Assembly: GCA_965262665.1 (NCBI GenBank)
Contig: CBDHFR010000003.1
Coordinates: 806,001 to 870,000 of the forward strand
Source of the DNA: CBDBND01 sp965262665
GTDB lineage: Bacteria > Pseudomonadota > Alphaproteobacteria > Rhodospirillales > Rhodospirillaceae
DNA length: 64,000 nucleotides
Direction of reading: 5' to 3'
The notes beneath the pieces are model-generated. The model did not search any database. It had not been told where the DNA came from and saw nothing but the letters and a program-made list of their open reading frames with translations. Of this stretch, positions 1 through 9,245 are shown one piece after another (the stretch's first letter is position 1; the number at the start of each line of letters is the position of its first letter). A program made the position numbers and the translations under genes.

Positions 1-458
1 TCCATGGCTTGACGGCCCATGAACAAAAGGCGCCGCTCGACGAAAAAGCTGCGCCATGACGGTGTTTCAGGATTGGGCTGAGTCAGACCGCCAATCAAGG
101 TATCCCGTTCAAGTCCGAAGGTGCGGCCGGTGACGCCGTGCAGTTTTGCCAAATGATCGGCGGCATCACGCTGCACGTCCGCAGTGATGGTGCCGGCGGT
201 CTCTATGTGGGACAACACCAGCAGGTCCGGTTCCATATGCAACACGTCGGGTACTGGCAAGGTGCTGTGGAGGGCCAGGAACTTGAGCATCCAGCCTTCC
301 AGGTCGAGGTGGATCCCACCCACTTTAACGACAACGCGGCGGCCGTCGTCCAGGTCAACGGCTTGCACCTCACCGATGCAGCCACCGGACAATGGAACGA
401 TTTTCACCACGCCGACATTGAGCGCGTTGCGAATCCTATTGTGTGTGTCAGGTGACAC
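1..458 (-). CDS. Fructosamine/ketosamine-3-kinase family protein, N-terminal part
   Basis: The gene runs off the left edge; about 152 N-terminal codons are visible. I start it at a GTG because an in-frame TAG lies just upstream. Visible features fit the aminoglycoside-phosphotransferase/fructosamine-kinase fold: a glycine-rich nucleotide loop (SGGCIGEV, about residues 24-31), the strand-3 lysine (VVVKVG, K45), a helix with E54, and the family segment FGLERDTLIGGLTQPNP (about 114-130) followed by FFVERRL. Family members phosphorylate glycated amines so that Amadori adducts can be removed from proteins. It lies 48 bp downstream of a low-molecular-weight tyrosine phosphatase gene on the same strand, a pairing common for this family, so the two are probably co-transcribed. 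The catalytic loop lies outside the window, so activity cannot be judged. Confidence 0.8.
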   Translation of the reverse strand, partial: MSPDTHNRIRNALNVGVVKIVPLSGGCIGEVQAVDLDDGRRVVVKVGGIHLDLEGWMLKFLALHSTLPVPDVLHMEPDLLVLSHIETAGTITADVQRDAADHLAKLHGVTGRTFGLERDTLIGGLTQPNPETPSWRSFFVERRLLFMGRQAM

Positions 459-506
459 GCCGGTATCAGATTTCTAAAGTTCCAGGCTCTTATTTTGGAA
501 CCGATG

Positions 507-983
507 TTACAGGAAATCCCGCTGAATTGCCTCCAGCAATCCTTTGCTGCCCGCTTCCACCAGATCAAGCACCTGTTCGAATCCCTTGGCACCACCGTAG
601 TAGGGGTCCGGCACATCCAAGCCGGCATCACCTGGAGCGAAGGACAGGAACAACTTGACCCGTTCATAGGAATCGCCAGGTGCCATGTCCGTCAGCATGC
701 GCAGATGATCCCGGTCCATGGCCAAGACCAAATCGAAGGTGCGAAAATCTCCCTCCCGGATCCGCCGCGCGGTCTGTCCCTTCATGTCATAGCCGCGACG
801 CACGGCCGCTTCCATGGCGCGCTCGTCCGGCGGTTCACCGATGTGATAACTGTGGGTCCCAGCGGAATCCACGGTGATATCCTTGGTCAAACCGTGCACC
901 TGAACCAGGTGACGGAAAACCCCTTCCGCTGTTGGTGAACGGCAGATGTTTCCGGTACAGACGAACAGAACGCCCACAGACAC
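507..983 (-). CDS. Low-molecular-weight protein-tyrosine phosphatase
   Basis: This 158-residue protein has the whole signature of the low-molecular-weight phosphatase family: the P-loop CTGNICRS (C9 to R15, the CX5R nucleophile loop) right after the first strand, and the general-acid loop DPYYGG with D126. These cytosolic enzymes remove phosphate from tyrosine residues or small phosphoesters. I chose the GTG at 983, preceded by GGGAGA at good spacing, over an ATG 45 bases upstream, because it places the P-loop at the usual distance from the N terminus. The gene is followed by the kinase-like gene at the window edge and is divergent from the sirtuin gene. Confidence 0.9.
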   Translation of the reverse strand: MSVGVLFVCTGNICRSPTAEGVFRHLVQVHGLTKDITVDSAGTHSYHIGEPPDERAMEAAVRRGYDMKGQTARRIREGDFRTFDLVLAMDRDHLRMLTDMAPGDSYERVKLFLSFAPGDAGLDVPDPYYGGAKGFEQVLDLVEAGSKGLLEAIQRDFL

Positions 984-1080
984 GCTCCAAACTCTCCCTT
1001 CGCAACATTTCTGGCACCGCGTTAGCATGCGGCTCTGCCGCTCAACAAAAGCGGCTCATTTTGATGTGGCGGCGCGCACT

Positions 1081-1815
1081 ATGCCTGAAAGCTTCATTGC
1101 GGAGAAGAATGTATCCATCGTGGCGTTGACCGGTGCCGGAATCTCCCAGGAATCAGGCCTGGAAACCTTCCGCGACCCCGATGGCATTTGGTCCAAGGTG
1201 CGCCTGGAGGACGTCGTCACGCCTGAAGCTTTTGCCCGGGATCCGGAGGCGGTGCACGCCTTCTATAATATGCGCCGGGCCCGCCATAAGGTTGCCAAAG
1301 CCAATCCCAATGCCGCCCACAAAGCGCTCGCCCGCCTCGAAAACGAATGGCCCGGAGAGATGATCGTCGTCACTCAGAATGTGGACTCTCTGCACGAAGC
1401 CGGCGGCACTAAGAACCTCATTCACATGCACGGGGTTCACTCCAAGGCGCGGTGCAATCATTGCCAGCACATCGTTGGTTGGGAAGGGGACATGTCCACC
1501 GCTGACGTGTGCGCAGGGTGTGGCCAGACTGGGGGTCTACGGCCGCATGTGGTGTGGTTCGGCGAAATGCCGTTGGAGCTGGATCGTATTCAAGCCGCTC
1601 TGGTGGCGTGCGATGTATTCGTTTCCATTGGCACATCGGGCAATGTTTATCCCGCCGCCGGGTTTGTTTCCATTGCCCGGCAAATCGGTCACGCCCATAC
1701 AGTGGAGCTCAATCTCGAACCGTCTGTCGGCGCCGCCAGTTTTGACGAAAGCCACTACGGACCCGCGACAGACGTGGTACCCGTCTTCGTTGATCGCATG
1801 CTTAAGTCGCTATGA
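1081..1815 (+). CDS. cobB: NAD-dependent protein deacylase, sirtuin (CobB type)
   Basis: The 244-residue protein is a compact sirtuin. It shows the NAD-binding GAGISQESGLETFRD motif (18-32), TQNVD (98-102), the catalytic histidine in HMHG (H117), and a four-cysteine zinc site (C125, C128, C144, C147). The FYNMRR segment carries Y62 and R65, the pair that in CobB/SIRT5-type enzymes binds succinyl or other acidic acyl groups, so desuccinylase as well as deacetylase activity is likely. I take the ATG at 1081 because an upstream in-frame ATG would add 45 residues that do not resemble the family. Its stop overlaps the start of the glycosylase gene in an ATGA, indicating translational coupling. Confidence 0.93.
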   Translation: MPESFIAEKNVSIVALTGAGISQESGLETFRDPDGIWSKVRLEDVVTPEAFARDPEAVHAFYNMRRARHKVAKANPNAAHKALARLENEWPGEMIVVTQNVDSLHEAGGTKNLIHMHGVHSKARCNHCQHIVGWEGDMSTADVCAGCGQTGGLRPHVVWFGEMPLELDRIQAALVACDVFVSIGTSGNVYPAAGFVSIARQIGHAHTVELNLEPSVGAASFDESHYGPATDVVPVFVDRMLKSL

Positions 1816-2387
1816 CCACACTGCCAAAACTTCTTAGAGAAGTGCGCGCGTGCACCCACTGCGCCAAGAACTTGCCATTGGGGCCTCGCCCGGTGCTGCG
1901 CATGAAACGCACAGCGACGTTGCTTATCATCGGCCAGGCGCCAGGCACCAAGGTGCACGAAAGTGGTATTCCCTGGAACGACCGGTCGGGCGACCGGCTG
2001 CGGGACTGGTTGGCGGTTGATAAGGAGTCCTTCTACGACGATCGCCGCATTGCCATCATGCCCATGGGTTTCTGCTATCCCGGTGTCGCCAAGAGCGGCG
2101 GTGACGCGCCGCCGCAGCCCGAATGCGCACCCTTATGGCACGACCGCCTGCGTGCGCTGCTGCCCAACATCGAACTCACGTTGCTCATCGGCCAGTACGC
2201 CCAGGCGCACTACTTGGGCGAGGACAAAAAGAAAACCATGACCGACACGGTCAAGGCCCGGAAAGAATATGCGCCCTACGGCTTTCTGCCGCTGCCCCAT
2301 CCCAGCTGGCGCAACACCGGCTGGTTGAAAAAGAACCCATGGTTCGAAAAACAAATTCTGCCGGTGCTGCGCAAAGCAGCGCCTTAA
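1812..2387 (+). CDS. Uracil-DNA glycosylase family protein
   Basis: This 191-residue protein has the two family landmarks of uracil-DNA glycosylases: an early GQAPG motif (41-45) for the water-activating and uracil-binding region, and a late PLPHPSWRN motif (about 163-171) for DNA minor-groove insertion. The N-terminal CTHC pair (14-17) recalls the Fe-S forms, but I do not see four clearly placed cysteines, so I would not call it a family 4 or 5 enzyme. Its role would be base excision or a related nucleic-acid activity. It is coupled to cobB by a 4-bp overlap and converges with the cyclase gene, sharing 4 bp at the 3' ends. Confidence 0.8.
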   Translation: MTTLPKLLREVRACTHCAKNLPLGPRPVLRMKRTATLLIIGQAPGTKVHESGIPWNDRSGDRLRDWLAVDKESFYDDRRIAIMPMGFCYPGVAKSGGDAPPQPECAPLWHDRLRALLPNIELTLLIGQYAQAHYLGEDKKKTMTDTVKARKEYAPYGFLPLPHPSWRNTGWLKKNPWFEKQILPVLRKAAP

Positions 2388-2965
2388 GACTGCGGCAACA
2401 CATCGCTTACATACTCACGCCGATAATCCCGCGGGCGCGGGTCATCGACACCGATGTAACTTACCGGTGGTGTATGTTTTTTAAACCGCTTGCGGTTTTC
2501 CAGAGAAAGTTTGCGGAATACGGCCGGTGTGACGGTCATGCGATGGGTAACTAAGCGAGCACCGGTATTGACCGTCTTGCCGATGATGTCGAGCCGCTCA
2601 TTGCCCGGTGCACCGATGCGGCCCACCGCCACCGGACCCGCATGCAAACCAAGTCGGCTGGTGTTGGGGTAACCTTCGGCCCCAAGCCAAGCTTCGCTTT
2701 CCGTCAATAGTATGTCCGAAGTTTCAACCGCCAAGTCGGCCTGATCACCTTGAAAAGCAAACAGACCCGCATCACCAATGGGTTTGATAAAAACGCCGCC
2801 CGCGTCCTGAATGATTTTCCCGACCAGGGCAGTGAAGCCGGTCATGACTTCAAGCAAGCGCATGGCATCGGTGCGTTCGGAAAAGCGGGTGTAACCAACG
2901 AGGTCATAAAAGCCGACCACGAGCTCCAGCTCGGTCGGCGTGCGCAAGTCTGTCCAATAGGACAT
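2384..2965 (-). CDS. Class III adenylate/guanylate cyclase domain protein
   Basis: A single catalytic domain of 193 residues. The start at 2965 has a strong GGGAGG site six bases upstream; a longer ORF begins at 3070 but lacks one. The class III residues are present: metal-binding D21 (FYDLVGYT) and D65 (KPIGDAG), base-contacting K61, and the transition-state pair N133 and R137 in VNTGAR. The protein should be able to make cAMP or cGMP, but its substrate preference is not safely read from the sequence. There is no sensor domain or membrane segment, so any signal must come from partners. A cyclic-nucleotide-binding protein is encoded about 18 kb away; a link between them is only a guess. Confidence 0.8.
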   Translation of the reverse strand: MSYWTDLRTPTELELVVGFYDLVGYTRFSERTDAMRLLEVMTGFTALVGKIIQDAGGVFIKPIGDAGLFAFQGDQADLAVETSDILLTESEAWLGAEGYPNTSRLGLHAGPVAVGRIGAPGNERLDIIGKTVNTGARLVTHRMTVTPAVFRKLSLENRKRFKKHTPPVSYIGVDDPRPRDYRREYVSDVLPQS

Positions 2966-3106
2966 AAGCGCCTCCCTTGATTGCAGGTTGAGCAGCCGGT
3001 CCATACCCCCGGCGGTGAGGGGAAGCATCGCCGGTCCGTTGGGCCTCTTTAGATCTAAGTGAACCCGCATCCGGCAGTTGGCGAAAGAATAACAAAAACG
3101 ACGCGC

Positions 3107-3514
3107 TTAGTCATCAGCGTCAGTTTCTTGTTCGAGCCTCTCCATATCCGCGTCGGAAAACCCGAAGTGGTGGCCGATCTCATGGATCAGCACATGGCGG
3201 ACGATGCGGGTGAGGTCCTCATCGGTCTCGGCCCAATAGTCGAGGATGGGGCGGCGGTAGAGGAACACTATGTCCGGCTGGGTGTCAGACGTGCCGATGT
3301 CTTTTTCATCCAGCGCCACGCCGTCATAGAGACCGAGGAGATCGAACGGCGTTTCCAGTTTCATCTCTTCGCAAATGTCGTCTGAGGGAAAGTCCACCAC
3401 CCGCACCACCACGTCCTTGGCGAACCGGCACAATGCGTCGGGAATGCCATCGAGGGCGGTGCGCACCATCGCGTCAATGTCCGCCAAATCAGGCGGTGTG
3501 TTTTTCTTCGTCAC
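3107..3514 (-). CDS. Zincin-like metallopeptidase family protein
   Basis: A 135-residue protein with HEIGHHFGFSD at 111-121, the HExxHxxGxxD zinc signature of the small minimal zincin family (Pfam zincin_1). The two histidines and the late aspartate would bind zinc and the glutamate would activate water. Natural substrates of this bacterial family are not established. An open frame continues upstream to a GTG at 3550, but the GTG at 3514 has AAGGA at ideal spacing and gives an N terminus (TKKNTPPDLADIDAMV) like that of relatives, so I prefer it. It is divergent from the pterin dehydratase gene. Confidence 0.8.
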   Translation of the reverse strand: MTKKNTPPDLADIDAMVRTALDGIPDALCRFAKDVVVRVVDFPSDDICEEMKLETPFDLLGLYDGVALDEKDIGTSDTQPDIVFLYRRPILDYWAETDEDLTRIVRHVLIHEIGHHFGFSDADMERLEQETDADD

Positions 3515-3590
3515 CACGGCGTCCTTGAAACGGAACCGGTCAAGCCTCACTGTCTTCTGAATAGAACCCTACATCAAAGAGGACGCTCCC

Positions 3591-3881
3591 ATGGTCGAGA
3601 AACTGTCGCCCGATGCCCGCAGCGCTGCCCTGGCCGGTTTGGCCCATTGGCTGGATGTGGACGGCCGCGATGCCATCAACCGCACCTTTCGTTTCAAAGA
3701 TTTCAACGCCGCTTTCGGCTTTATGACCCGCTGTGCCTTGAAAGCGGATCAAATGGATCACCACCCCGAATGGTTCAATGTCTACAACCGGGTCGAGGTG
3801 ACTCTCTCTACCCATGACTGCGACGGTCTCAGCGAGCGTGATGTGGAGTTGGCCACTTTTATGGACTCCATTGCTGATTGA
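3591..3881 (+). CDS. phhB: 4a-hydroxytetrahydrobiopterin dehydratase
   Basis: This 96-residue protein matches pterin-4a-carbinolamine dehydratase in size and motif: HHPEW at 57-61 and the later THDCDGLSERD segment (74-84) provide the histidines that dehydrate the 4a-hydroxy pterin. The enzyme recycles the pterin cofactor of aromatic amino acid hydroxylases, and some homologues are linked to molybdopterin or folate metabolism. No phenylalanine hydroxylase gene is seen nearby, so its physiological partner here is unknown. The gene stands alone, divergent from the zincin gene, with an AGGA ahead of the ATG. Confidence 0.9.
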   Translation: MVEKLSPDARSAALAGLAHWLDVDGRDAINRTFRFKDFNAAFGFMTRCALKADQMDHHPEWFNVYNRVEVTLSTHDCDGLSERDVELATFMDSIAD

Positions 3882-4018
3882 CGCGTCCGATTGCCCCAAT
3901 AGTCACCCCTTGGATTCCCGTTCATTTCCTGTCCCTCAAAGCCACAAAGATATGACACTGTGTTCCTTGGGCAGCGGTACGCCGCGCGCCCGTGGGGTTC
4001 ACGGCAGGGGATCGATGC

Positions 4019-6220
4019 ATGACGCAGGGAAAGTGGGTGTGGTTCCCGGCTGCAATGTTGTGTTTGGCGTCAACGCACAGTCACCCTCAAGACCTCTCTC
4101 CAGATCCGGTTCCCGTCACGACACGGGATTCAGCTAGTTCATCGGAAGGTGAAGACGGCGCCACCAACGTAACCGTCTATGACGCGGAATATTTTGCACC
4201 CTACAACCCCATCTATGTGGAAGACATGCTCAACCGGGTTCCGGGCACGGAAGGGCTCGTCGGCGGGTTTGGGAACAATGACGAAGAGCGTCGCGGTCTC
4301 AGGTCCAACACCGATCAAATTCTCATCAACGGCAAGCGGCTGACCGGCAAGGAAAACGCCAGCGGTCAATTTCTCGGTCAAATGCCGGCCAAGTCGGTCG
4401 AACGGATCGAAATCATCACCGGCAATGTGCGCGAACTGGATGCCGATGTGGGCGCGCGGGTGATCAACGTCATACTCAAGGACGACGCCGGCACCGGCAG
4501 CGGCACCTACTCCGCGGGCGTGGTCTACAATTGGGAAGGACAAAAGCGTCCGGTACCGCGGGTCTCTTACAGCGGTGCGGATGGTGGTTTGTCTTATACG
4601 CTGAGCCTGCAGGCCCGGCCTGCTATTGCACCCTTCTTCGTGACGGACACCATCACCAACGAAGCCGGTGGCACACTTACAGTTATTGACGAAGCCCGTC
4701 GCCGGGATTCTGAGCAATACACCGCGCGCACGACGCTGTCTTACAGCTGGGAGAGCGGCCAGACCCTGCAGCTCAACGGCTATGCTTTTTATGTTCCGCG
4801 CGACAACACCGACACCACCCTCACATTTGAACCCATAACCCTCGGCAACATCGCCAATGGCCTGCGCGAAACACGCGGCATCGCTGAAGACATCAACGGC
4901 CGCGATCTCACCTATGAGCTGGGCGCCGATTTCACCCAACCTCTCTGGAAAGACGCCAAGTTCACCGGTCTGTTCATCCGCTCGACCAAGGATGTCCAGC
5001 AGGACACCAATAACTTTTTTCGCTTCCCCAACAGCGACCTCGATTCCCTCGGTGGCGACACCAAGGACGAAAAGGCGACGGAGACCATTCTCCGCGGCAC
5101 GGTGGACTGGGCGCTGAACGACAAGCACGGCCTAGAGCTGGGAGTCGAAGGGGCCATCAACACGTTAAAGAAGAATCTCGACTTCTTCACGCTCGTGAAC
5201 GGCGACCGCGTCGACATTCCGTTCTTTAATTCCGATCAGGACATCAACGAAGATCGTTTGGAGGTGTTCTCTACCCACAGCTGGAAACCGGTCCCGTCCG
5301 TGGAAATTCAAACCGGACTGGCCGCCGAGTTTTCCTGGCTGACACAGATCGGTAGCGATGTGGGTACGGAACGGTCCTTTCAATTCGTCAAACCCAGTCT
5401 GGACATTTGGTACAACGCCGATGGGGCCACCCAGTATTGGTTTTCCTTTCTGCGCGACGTGGGCCAGCTGGACTTCGACGACTTTGTTGCCACTGTGAAC
5501 CGGGAAGACGACGAAGTGCTGTCGGGCAATCCGGAATTGGCGCCCGAAAAATCCTGGGATTTTGAAATCGGTGCCGAACGGCGCTTCGCCGACAGCGGTG
5601 GCGTGTTCAACGGGCGGGTATTCTATCGCCGCATCAATGATGTCAAAGATCTCCTCGCCATTTTCCTCCTCGACCCAGACGTCGAAGATGTGCTTCTCCC
5701 TGTCCCCATCGACTCACAGCCGGGGAATCTCGGCAACGGCAATCACTACGGTTTTGAACTGGACAGCAGTCTCAGGCTCAAACGCTTTTTCGACATCGAT
5801 GCGGTGCTTGGCGCCACCTACCTGTGGCAGAACTCGGAAGTCACTGATCCCTTTACCGGCAGCCGCCGGCGCATCGCCAAACAGCCCAAATATGAAATCA
5901 CCATCAGCGGGCGCTACGACATTCAGGCCTGGGGTCTGTCCTTCAACTTTGACTGGGTGAAGAAGGGTCCGACCATCGAGAGTGATTTCAACGAGTTCGA
6001 CTTCAAGACCACGGGTCATGACCTGCGCATGTTCATGGAGAAAAGCTTCGGCAATGGCTACATCTTCCGGGTGTTCACCGGCAATGTTCTGGATGCCCTA
6101 AGCACTCGCACCCGGACCCGCTTTGTCACCACCCAGGCGGCAGGGAACATTCAACAGTTGGAATTCCGCCGGGAAAGGCAGACCCGGTTCACCGGCGTCA
6201 GCATCCGCGGCACGTTTTAG
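4019..6220 (+). CDS. TonB-dependent outer-membrane receptor
   Basis: A 733-residue protein from the ATG at 4019. The N terminus has a hydrophobic secretion signal. A plug domain follows (about 45-150), with the usual progression from a short conserved strand (TVYDAEYF) through a loop naming a partner channel (VEDMLNRVPG) to RSNTDQILINGKR and SVERIEIITG. The rest is a barrel rich in alternating aromatic residues and ends in an aromatic-flanked terminal strand (VSIRGTF), as outer-membrane barrels do. The cargo cannot be read from the sequence; siderophores, heme, carbohydrates or cobalamin are possible. No adjacent TonB, ABC or regulatory gene helps. Its last 4 bp overlap the convergent EamA gene. 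Confidence 0.85.
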   Translation: MTQGKWVWFPAAMLCLASTHSHPQDLSPDPVPVTTRDSASSSEGEDGATNVTVYDAEYFAPYNPIYVEDMLNRVPGTEGLVGGFGNNDEERRGLRSNTDQILINGKRLTGKENASGQFLGQMPAKSVERIEIITGNVRELDADVGARVINVILKDDAGTGSGTYSAGVVYNWEGQKRPVPRVSYSGADGGLSYTLSLQARPAIAPFFVTDTITNEAGGTLTVIDEARRRDSEQYTARTTLSYSWESGQTLQLNGYAFYVPRDNTDTTLTFEPITLGNIANGLRETRGIAEDINGRDLTYELGADFTQPLWKDAKFTGLFIRSTKDVQQDTNNFFRFPNSDLDSLGGDTKDEKATETILRGTVDWALNDKHGLELGVEGAINTLKKNLDFFTLVNGDRVDIPFFNSDQDINEDRLEVFSTHSWKPVPSVEIQTGLAAEFSWLTQIGSDVGTERSFQFVKPSLDIWYNADGATQYWFSFLRDVGQLDFDDFVATVNREDDEVLSGNPELAPEKSWDFEIGAERRFADSGGVFNGRVFYRRINDVKDLLAIFLLDPDVEDVLLPVPIDSQPGNLGNGNHYGFELDSSLRLKRFFDIDAVLGATYLWQNSEVTDPFTGSRRRIAKQPKYEITISGRYDIQAWGLSFNFDWVKKGPTIESDFNEFDFKTTGHDLRMFMEKSFGNGYIFRVFTGNVLDALSTRTRTRFVTTQAAGNIQQLEFRRERQTRFTGVSIRGTF

Positions 6221-7161
6221 TTTTTCAGTGAAACCGCTCCCGGATCAGGCGGCAATGGTGGCGCGGCTCTAACCCGGGCACCGCGGATGACGATGTAGAG
6301 GGTCGCCCCGACAATGACCAAAGCACCAATGAGGGTCGGCAAACCCGGCGTTTCTTGGAACAGAAAATAGCCCACCGTGCTGCCGAGGATGATTTGCAAA
6401 TAGTCGATCGGGCTCATCACCGTGGCTTCGCCTAAGGTAAAGGCGCGGATCAACGAGTACTGTCCGAGACTGGCGACAATGCCGAGACCGATGAGAATCA
6501 TGAGCTCGGTGCCGGTCGGGGTTTGCCAGACCAACGCGGCAGGAATGCAAGACACCAACACCGTGCCGATGGAAAAGGACAGCATGATGGTGACCGGTTC
6601 ATCATAAAGCGCGATCAGCTTGACCAGCACCAAGGCCACGGCCACGGCGAAGGCACCCAGCAAGGCGGCGGCAAAGGCCCACTCGAATTCCATCGAGCCC
6701 GGCTGCAACATGATCAATACACCGCAAAACCCCACTACGGTCGCCAGACCGCGCCGCCAGCGCACCACTTCACCCAAGATGGCAATGGCCAACAAGATCA
6801 TGAACAGGGGACGAGAGAAGGAGAGGGATATGGCCGTCGCCAATTCCAAATTGGCCAGGGCATAAAACCCGCTGTTCATTGCGACCACGGCGCACAAGAC
6901 CCGTAGTATGTGCAACCCCGGCTTGCGCATTCTTAAGGAATTGATTCCGCTCTGCATGAGCAAGGGAATGACCACCAACACACCAAACAGACAGCGGAAA
7001 AAAACAACCTCAAAGGTGTGCAGTGTTTGTCCCGCATACTTGATCAACACGGCGGTGGCGGCAAAAAACACCACACCGGACAGCATCCACAGCGCGCCGC
7101 GCATGTTGTCGATGGGAAGAGAAGGTTCGGCTGATGAGGAGGAAACAGAAGAAACGGTCAA
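6217..7161 (-). CDS. EamA/DMT-family inner-membrane transporter
   Basis: A 314-residue, very hydrophobic protein with about ten membrane segments in two EamA repeats (about 25-155 and 165-295), the layout of drug/metabolite transporters. Typical features are the first-helix MRGALWMLSGVVFFA stretch, FFRCLFGVL near the second helix, and SPIDYLQIILGSTVGYFLF in the second repeat. Such proteins usually export amino acids or other small metabolites; the substrate here is unknown. The gene is convergent with the TonB receptor and divergent from acetoacetyl-CoA synthetase. Confidence 0.88.
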   Translation of the reverse strand: MTVSSVSSSSAEPSLPIDNMRGALWMLSGVVFFAATAVLIKYAGQTLHTFEVVFFRCLFGVLVVIPLLMQSGINSLRMRKPGLHILRVLCAVVAMNSGFYALANLELATAISLSFSRPLFMILLAIAILGEVVRWRRGLATVVGFCGVLIMLQPGSMEFEWAFAAALLGAFAVAVALVLVKLIALYDEPVTIMLSFSIGTVLVSCIPAALVWQTPTGTELMILIGLGIVASLGQYSLIRAFTLGEATVMSPIDYLQIILGSTVGYFLFQETPGLPTLIGALVIVGATLYIVIRGARVRAAPPLPPDPGAVSLKN

Positions 7162-7271
7162 CGGGTATCCGATAGTCGATCAAGAATGTGTAGTATCGTG
7201 CGGCGTTGCAGCGGCAGTGTAACGCAGACCGCAACACCCAAAGACCGGCCAATAGCGCAAGGGACTCATGC

Positions 7272-9245
7272 GTGGCTCACGCGGATAAGAACAAATCTGA
7301 CATTTTGTGGACGGCGCCCGAGGACAGAATTGCGGCCTGCGCCATGACCGGGCTGATGCAGACGTTGAACCGAACCCATAGCGCTTCAATCGATGACGAC
7401 CGGGCATTTCATCGCTGGACGGTGGATCATCTGGATCAGTTTTGGTCCGCCCTCTGGCAAGACTGCAGCGTTGTCGGAGATCCCGGGACCACCATTGTTG
7501 AGCACACGGACCGTATGCCCGGCGCCAGCTGGTTTCCGGAGGCCAGTCTCAATTACGCGGAAAATTTGCTGCGACCGCGGGCCGCTGCCGACACGGCGAG
7601 CATTTTCCGGCGTGAAGATGGCGTGACCTCGCGGCTCACCTATGCGGACTTGTGCAACAAGGTGTCCCAATGTGCGCAGGCGCTTACCACTGCCGGTGTC
7701 ACCTCTGGCGACCGGGTCGCCGCTTACATGCCCAACTGTCCGGAAACAGTGGTGGCCATGCTCGCCGCCACATCTCTGGGCGCAGTGTATTCTTCCGCTT
7801 CACCCGATTTCGGTGTGCGTGGTGTGCTCGACCGCTTCGGACAGATTGAACCCAAGGTTCTGATTGCCGCTAACGGCTACGTCTACAACGGCCGTCAACA
7901 CGACCGCATGGCAGCAATCCAAGACATTGCCGCCGGTCTACCCACTCTCAATTCCGTGTTGGTGGTTCCCTTTGTGGACAGCCCGGTGGACATTGCCTCC
8001 ATTGCCAACGCATCTCTATGGCCCGAGGCGCTTGGGTGGTTTACATCGGCGCCTGTTGCCTTCACCCGCGTGTCCTTCGACCATCCCCTGTTCATCATGT
8101 TTTCCTCCGGCACCACAGGCGCACCCAAATGCATCGTTCATGGCCACGGCGGAACGTTGCTGCAACATTTGAAGGAACACCGTTACCACCTCGACTTACG
8201 TGTCGGTGATCGTGTGTTTTATTTCACCACCTGTGGATGGATGATGTGGAACTGGCTGATGTCTGCGCTGGCCTCAGGCACGACACTCTGTCTTTATGAC
8301 GGTTCACCGGCTCATCCGTCGATTATAACTTTGTTTGACTATGCGGCCACCGAATCATTTGCCTTCTTCGGCACATCGGCCAAGTTCATTGATGCCTTGA
8401 GCGCCGCCGGTGCGGACCCGCTCCAAACCCATGACCTTGCAGCCTTGCGCACCATTGGCTCGACGGGATCTCCGTTGTCACCGGACTCTTTTTATTTTGT
8501 TTACCAACACATCAAGTCAGATGTGCACCTGGCCTCCATTGCTAGCGGCACGGACATCATCGCCTGTTTTGTCGGCGGCAATCCACATTTGCCTGTTCGC
8601 CGCGGCGAGATTCAAGGCCCCGCCTTGGCCATGGACGTGGCAGTGTTCGATCCAGATGGCAACCGCATCGTCGGCGAGGCGGGAGAGCTGGTGTGTGCCA
8701 ATGCCTTTCCATCCATGCCGGTTGGTTTCTGGAATGATCCGGACGGTAGCTGGTACCACGCAGCCTATTTCGAAGTTTTCCCCAACGTGTGGACTCACGG
8801 TGACTGGGTCGAAGAAACGACAAGCGGTGGTTTCGTCATTTACGGACGGTCCGACGCCACGCTTAATCCCGGCGGGGTCCGCATCGGTACAGCAGAAATC
8901 TACCGGGTGGTGGAAAGTATCGACGGCGTTACCGAAGCCCTGGTGGTCGGCCAGGACTGGCAAAATGACATTCGCATCGTCTTATCTGTCATTTTGGAGA
9001 CCAATCGGGAGCTGGACGAAGGATTGGTCAATGGCATTAAAGCCCGCATTCGTCAGGATTGTTCACCGCGCCACGTACCGGCAGAAGTATTGGCCGTGAC
9101 CGACATTCCGCGCACCGGCTCCGGGAAGATTTCTGAATTGGCGGTGCGGGATGTGATTCATGGTCGTGAGATCAAAAATATGGAAGCGTTGGCCAATGCA
9201 GAGGCATTGAATCAATTTAACAATCGTCGGGAGTTGGAAGCGTGA
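7272..9245 (+). CDS. Acetoacetate--CoA ligase
   Basis: The protein of about 657 residues belongs to the acyl-CoA synthetase (ANL) superfamily, and its size and N-terminal segment (ILWTAPEDRIAA) fit acetoacetyl-CoA synthetase. The AMP-binding loop SSGTTGAPK and the downstream YGRSDATLNPGGVRIG and RTGSGKISE motifs (final lysine for adenylation) are intact. It activates acetoacetate with ATP and CoA for ketone-body or PHB-linked carbon use. An ATG lies 66 bases upstream, but the GTG at 7272 has AAGGGA seven bases ahead and gives the family-type N terminus. Its stop overlaps the GTG start of the next gene. Confidence 0.9.
   Translation: MAHADKNKSDILWTAPEDRIAACAMTGLMQTLNRTHSASIDDDRAFHRWTVDHLDQFWSALWQDCSVVGDPGTTIVEHTDRMPGASWFPEASLNYAENLLRPRAAADTASIFRREDGVTSRLTYADLCNKVSQCAQALTTAGVTSGDRVAAYMPNCPETVVAMLAATSLGAVYSSASPDFGVRGVLDRFGQIEPKVLIAANGYVYNGRQHDRMAAIQDIAAGLPTLNSVLVVPFVDSPVDIASIANASLWPEALGWFTSAPVAFTRVSFDHPLFIMFSSGTTGAPKCIVHGHGGTLLQHLKEHRYHLDLRVGDRVFYFTTCGWMMWNWLMSALASGTTLCLYDGSPAHPSIITLFDYAATESFAFFGTSAKFIDALSAAGADPLQTHDLAALRTIGSTGSPLSPDSFYFVYQHIKSDVHLASIASGTDIIACFVGGNPHLPVRRGEIQGPALAMDVAVFDPDGNRIVGEAGELVCANAFPSMPVGFWNDPDGSWYHAAYFEVFPNVWTHGDWVEETTSGGFVIYGRSDATLNPGGVRIGTAEIYRVVESIDGVTEALVVGQDWQNDIRIVLSVILETNRELDEGLVNGIKARIRQDCSPRHVPAEVLAVTDIPRTGSGKISELAVRDVIHGREIKNMEALANAEALNQFNNRRELEA

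Noticed and set aside
138..455. Plus-strand open frame opposite the kinase
   Set aside because: It is the antisense of the ketosamine-kinase-like gene, whose frame has clear family motifs.
4139..5128. Long minus-strand open frame of 329 codons
   Set aside because: It lies wholly against the TonB receptor, has no family pattern and reads like codon-bias shadow.
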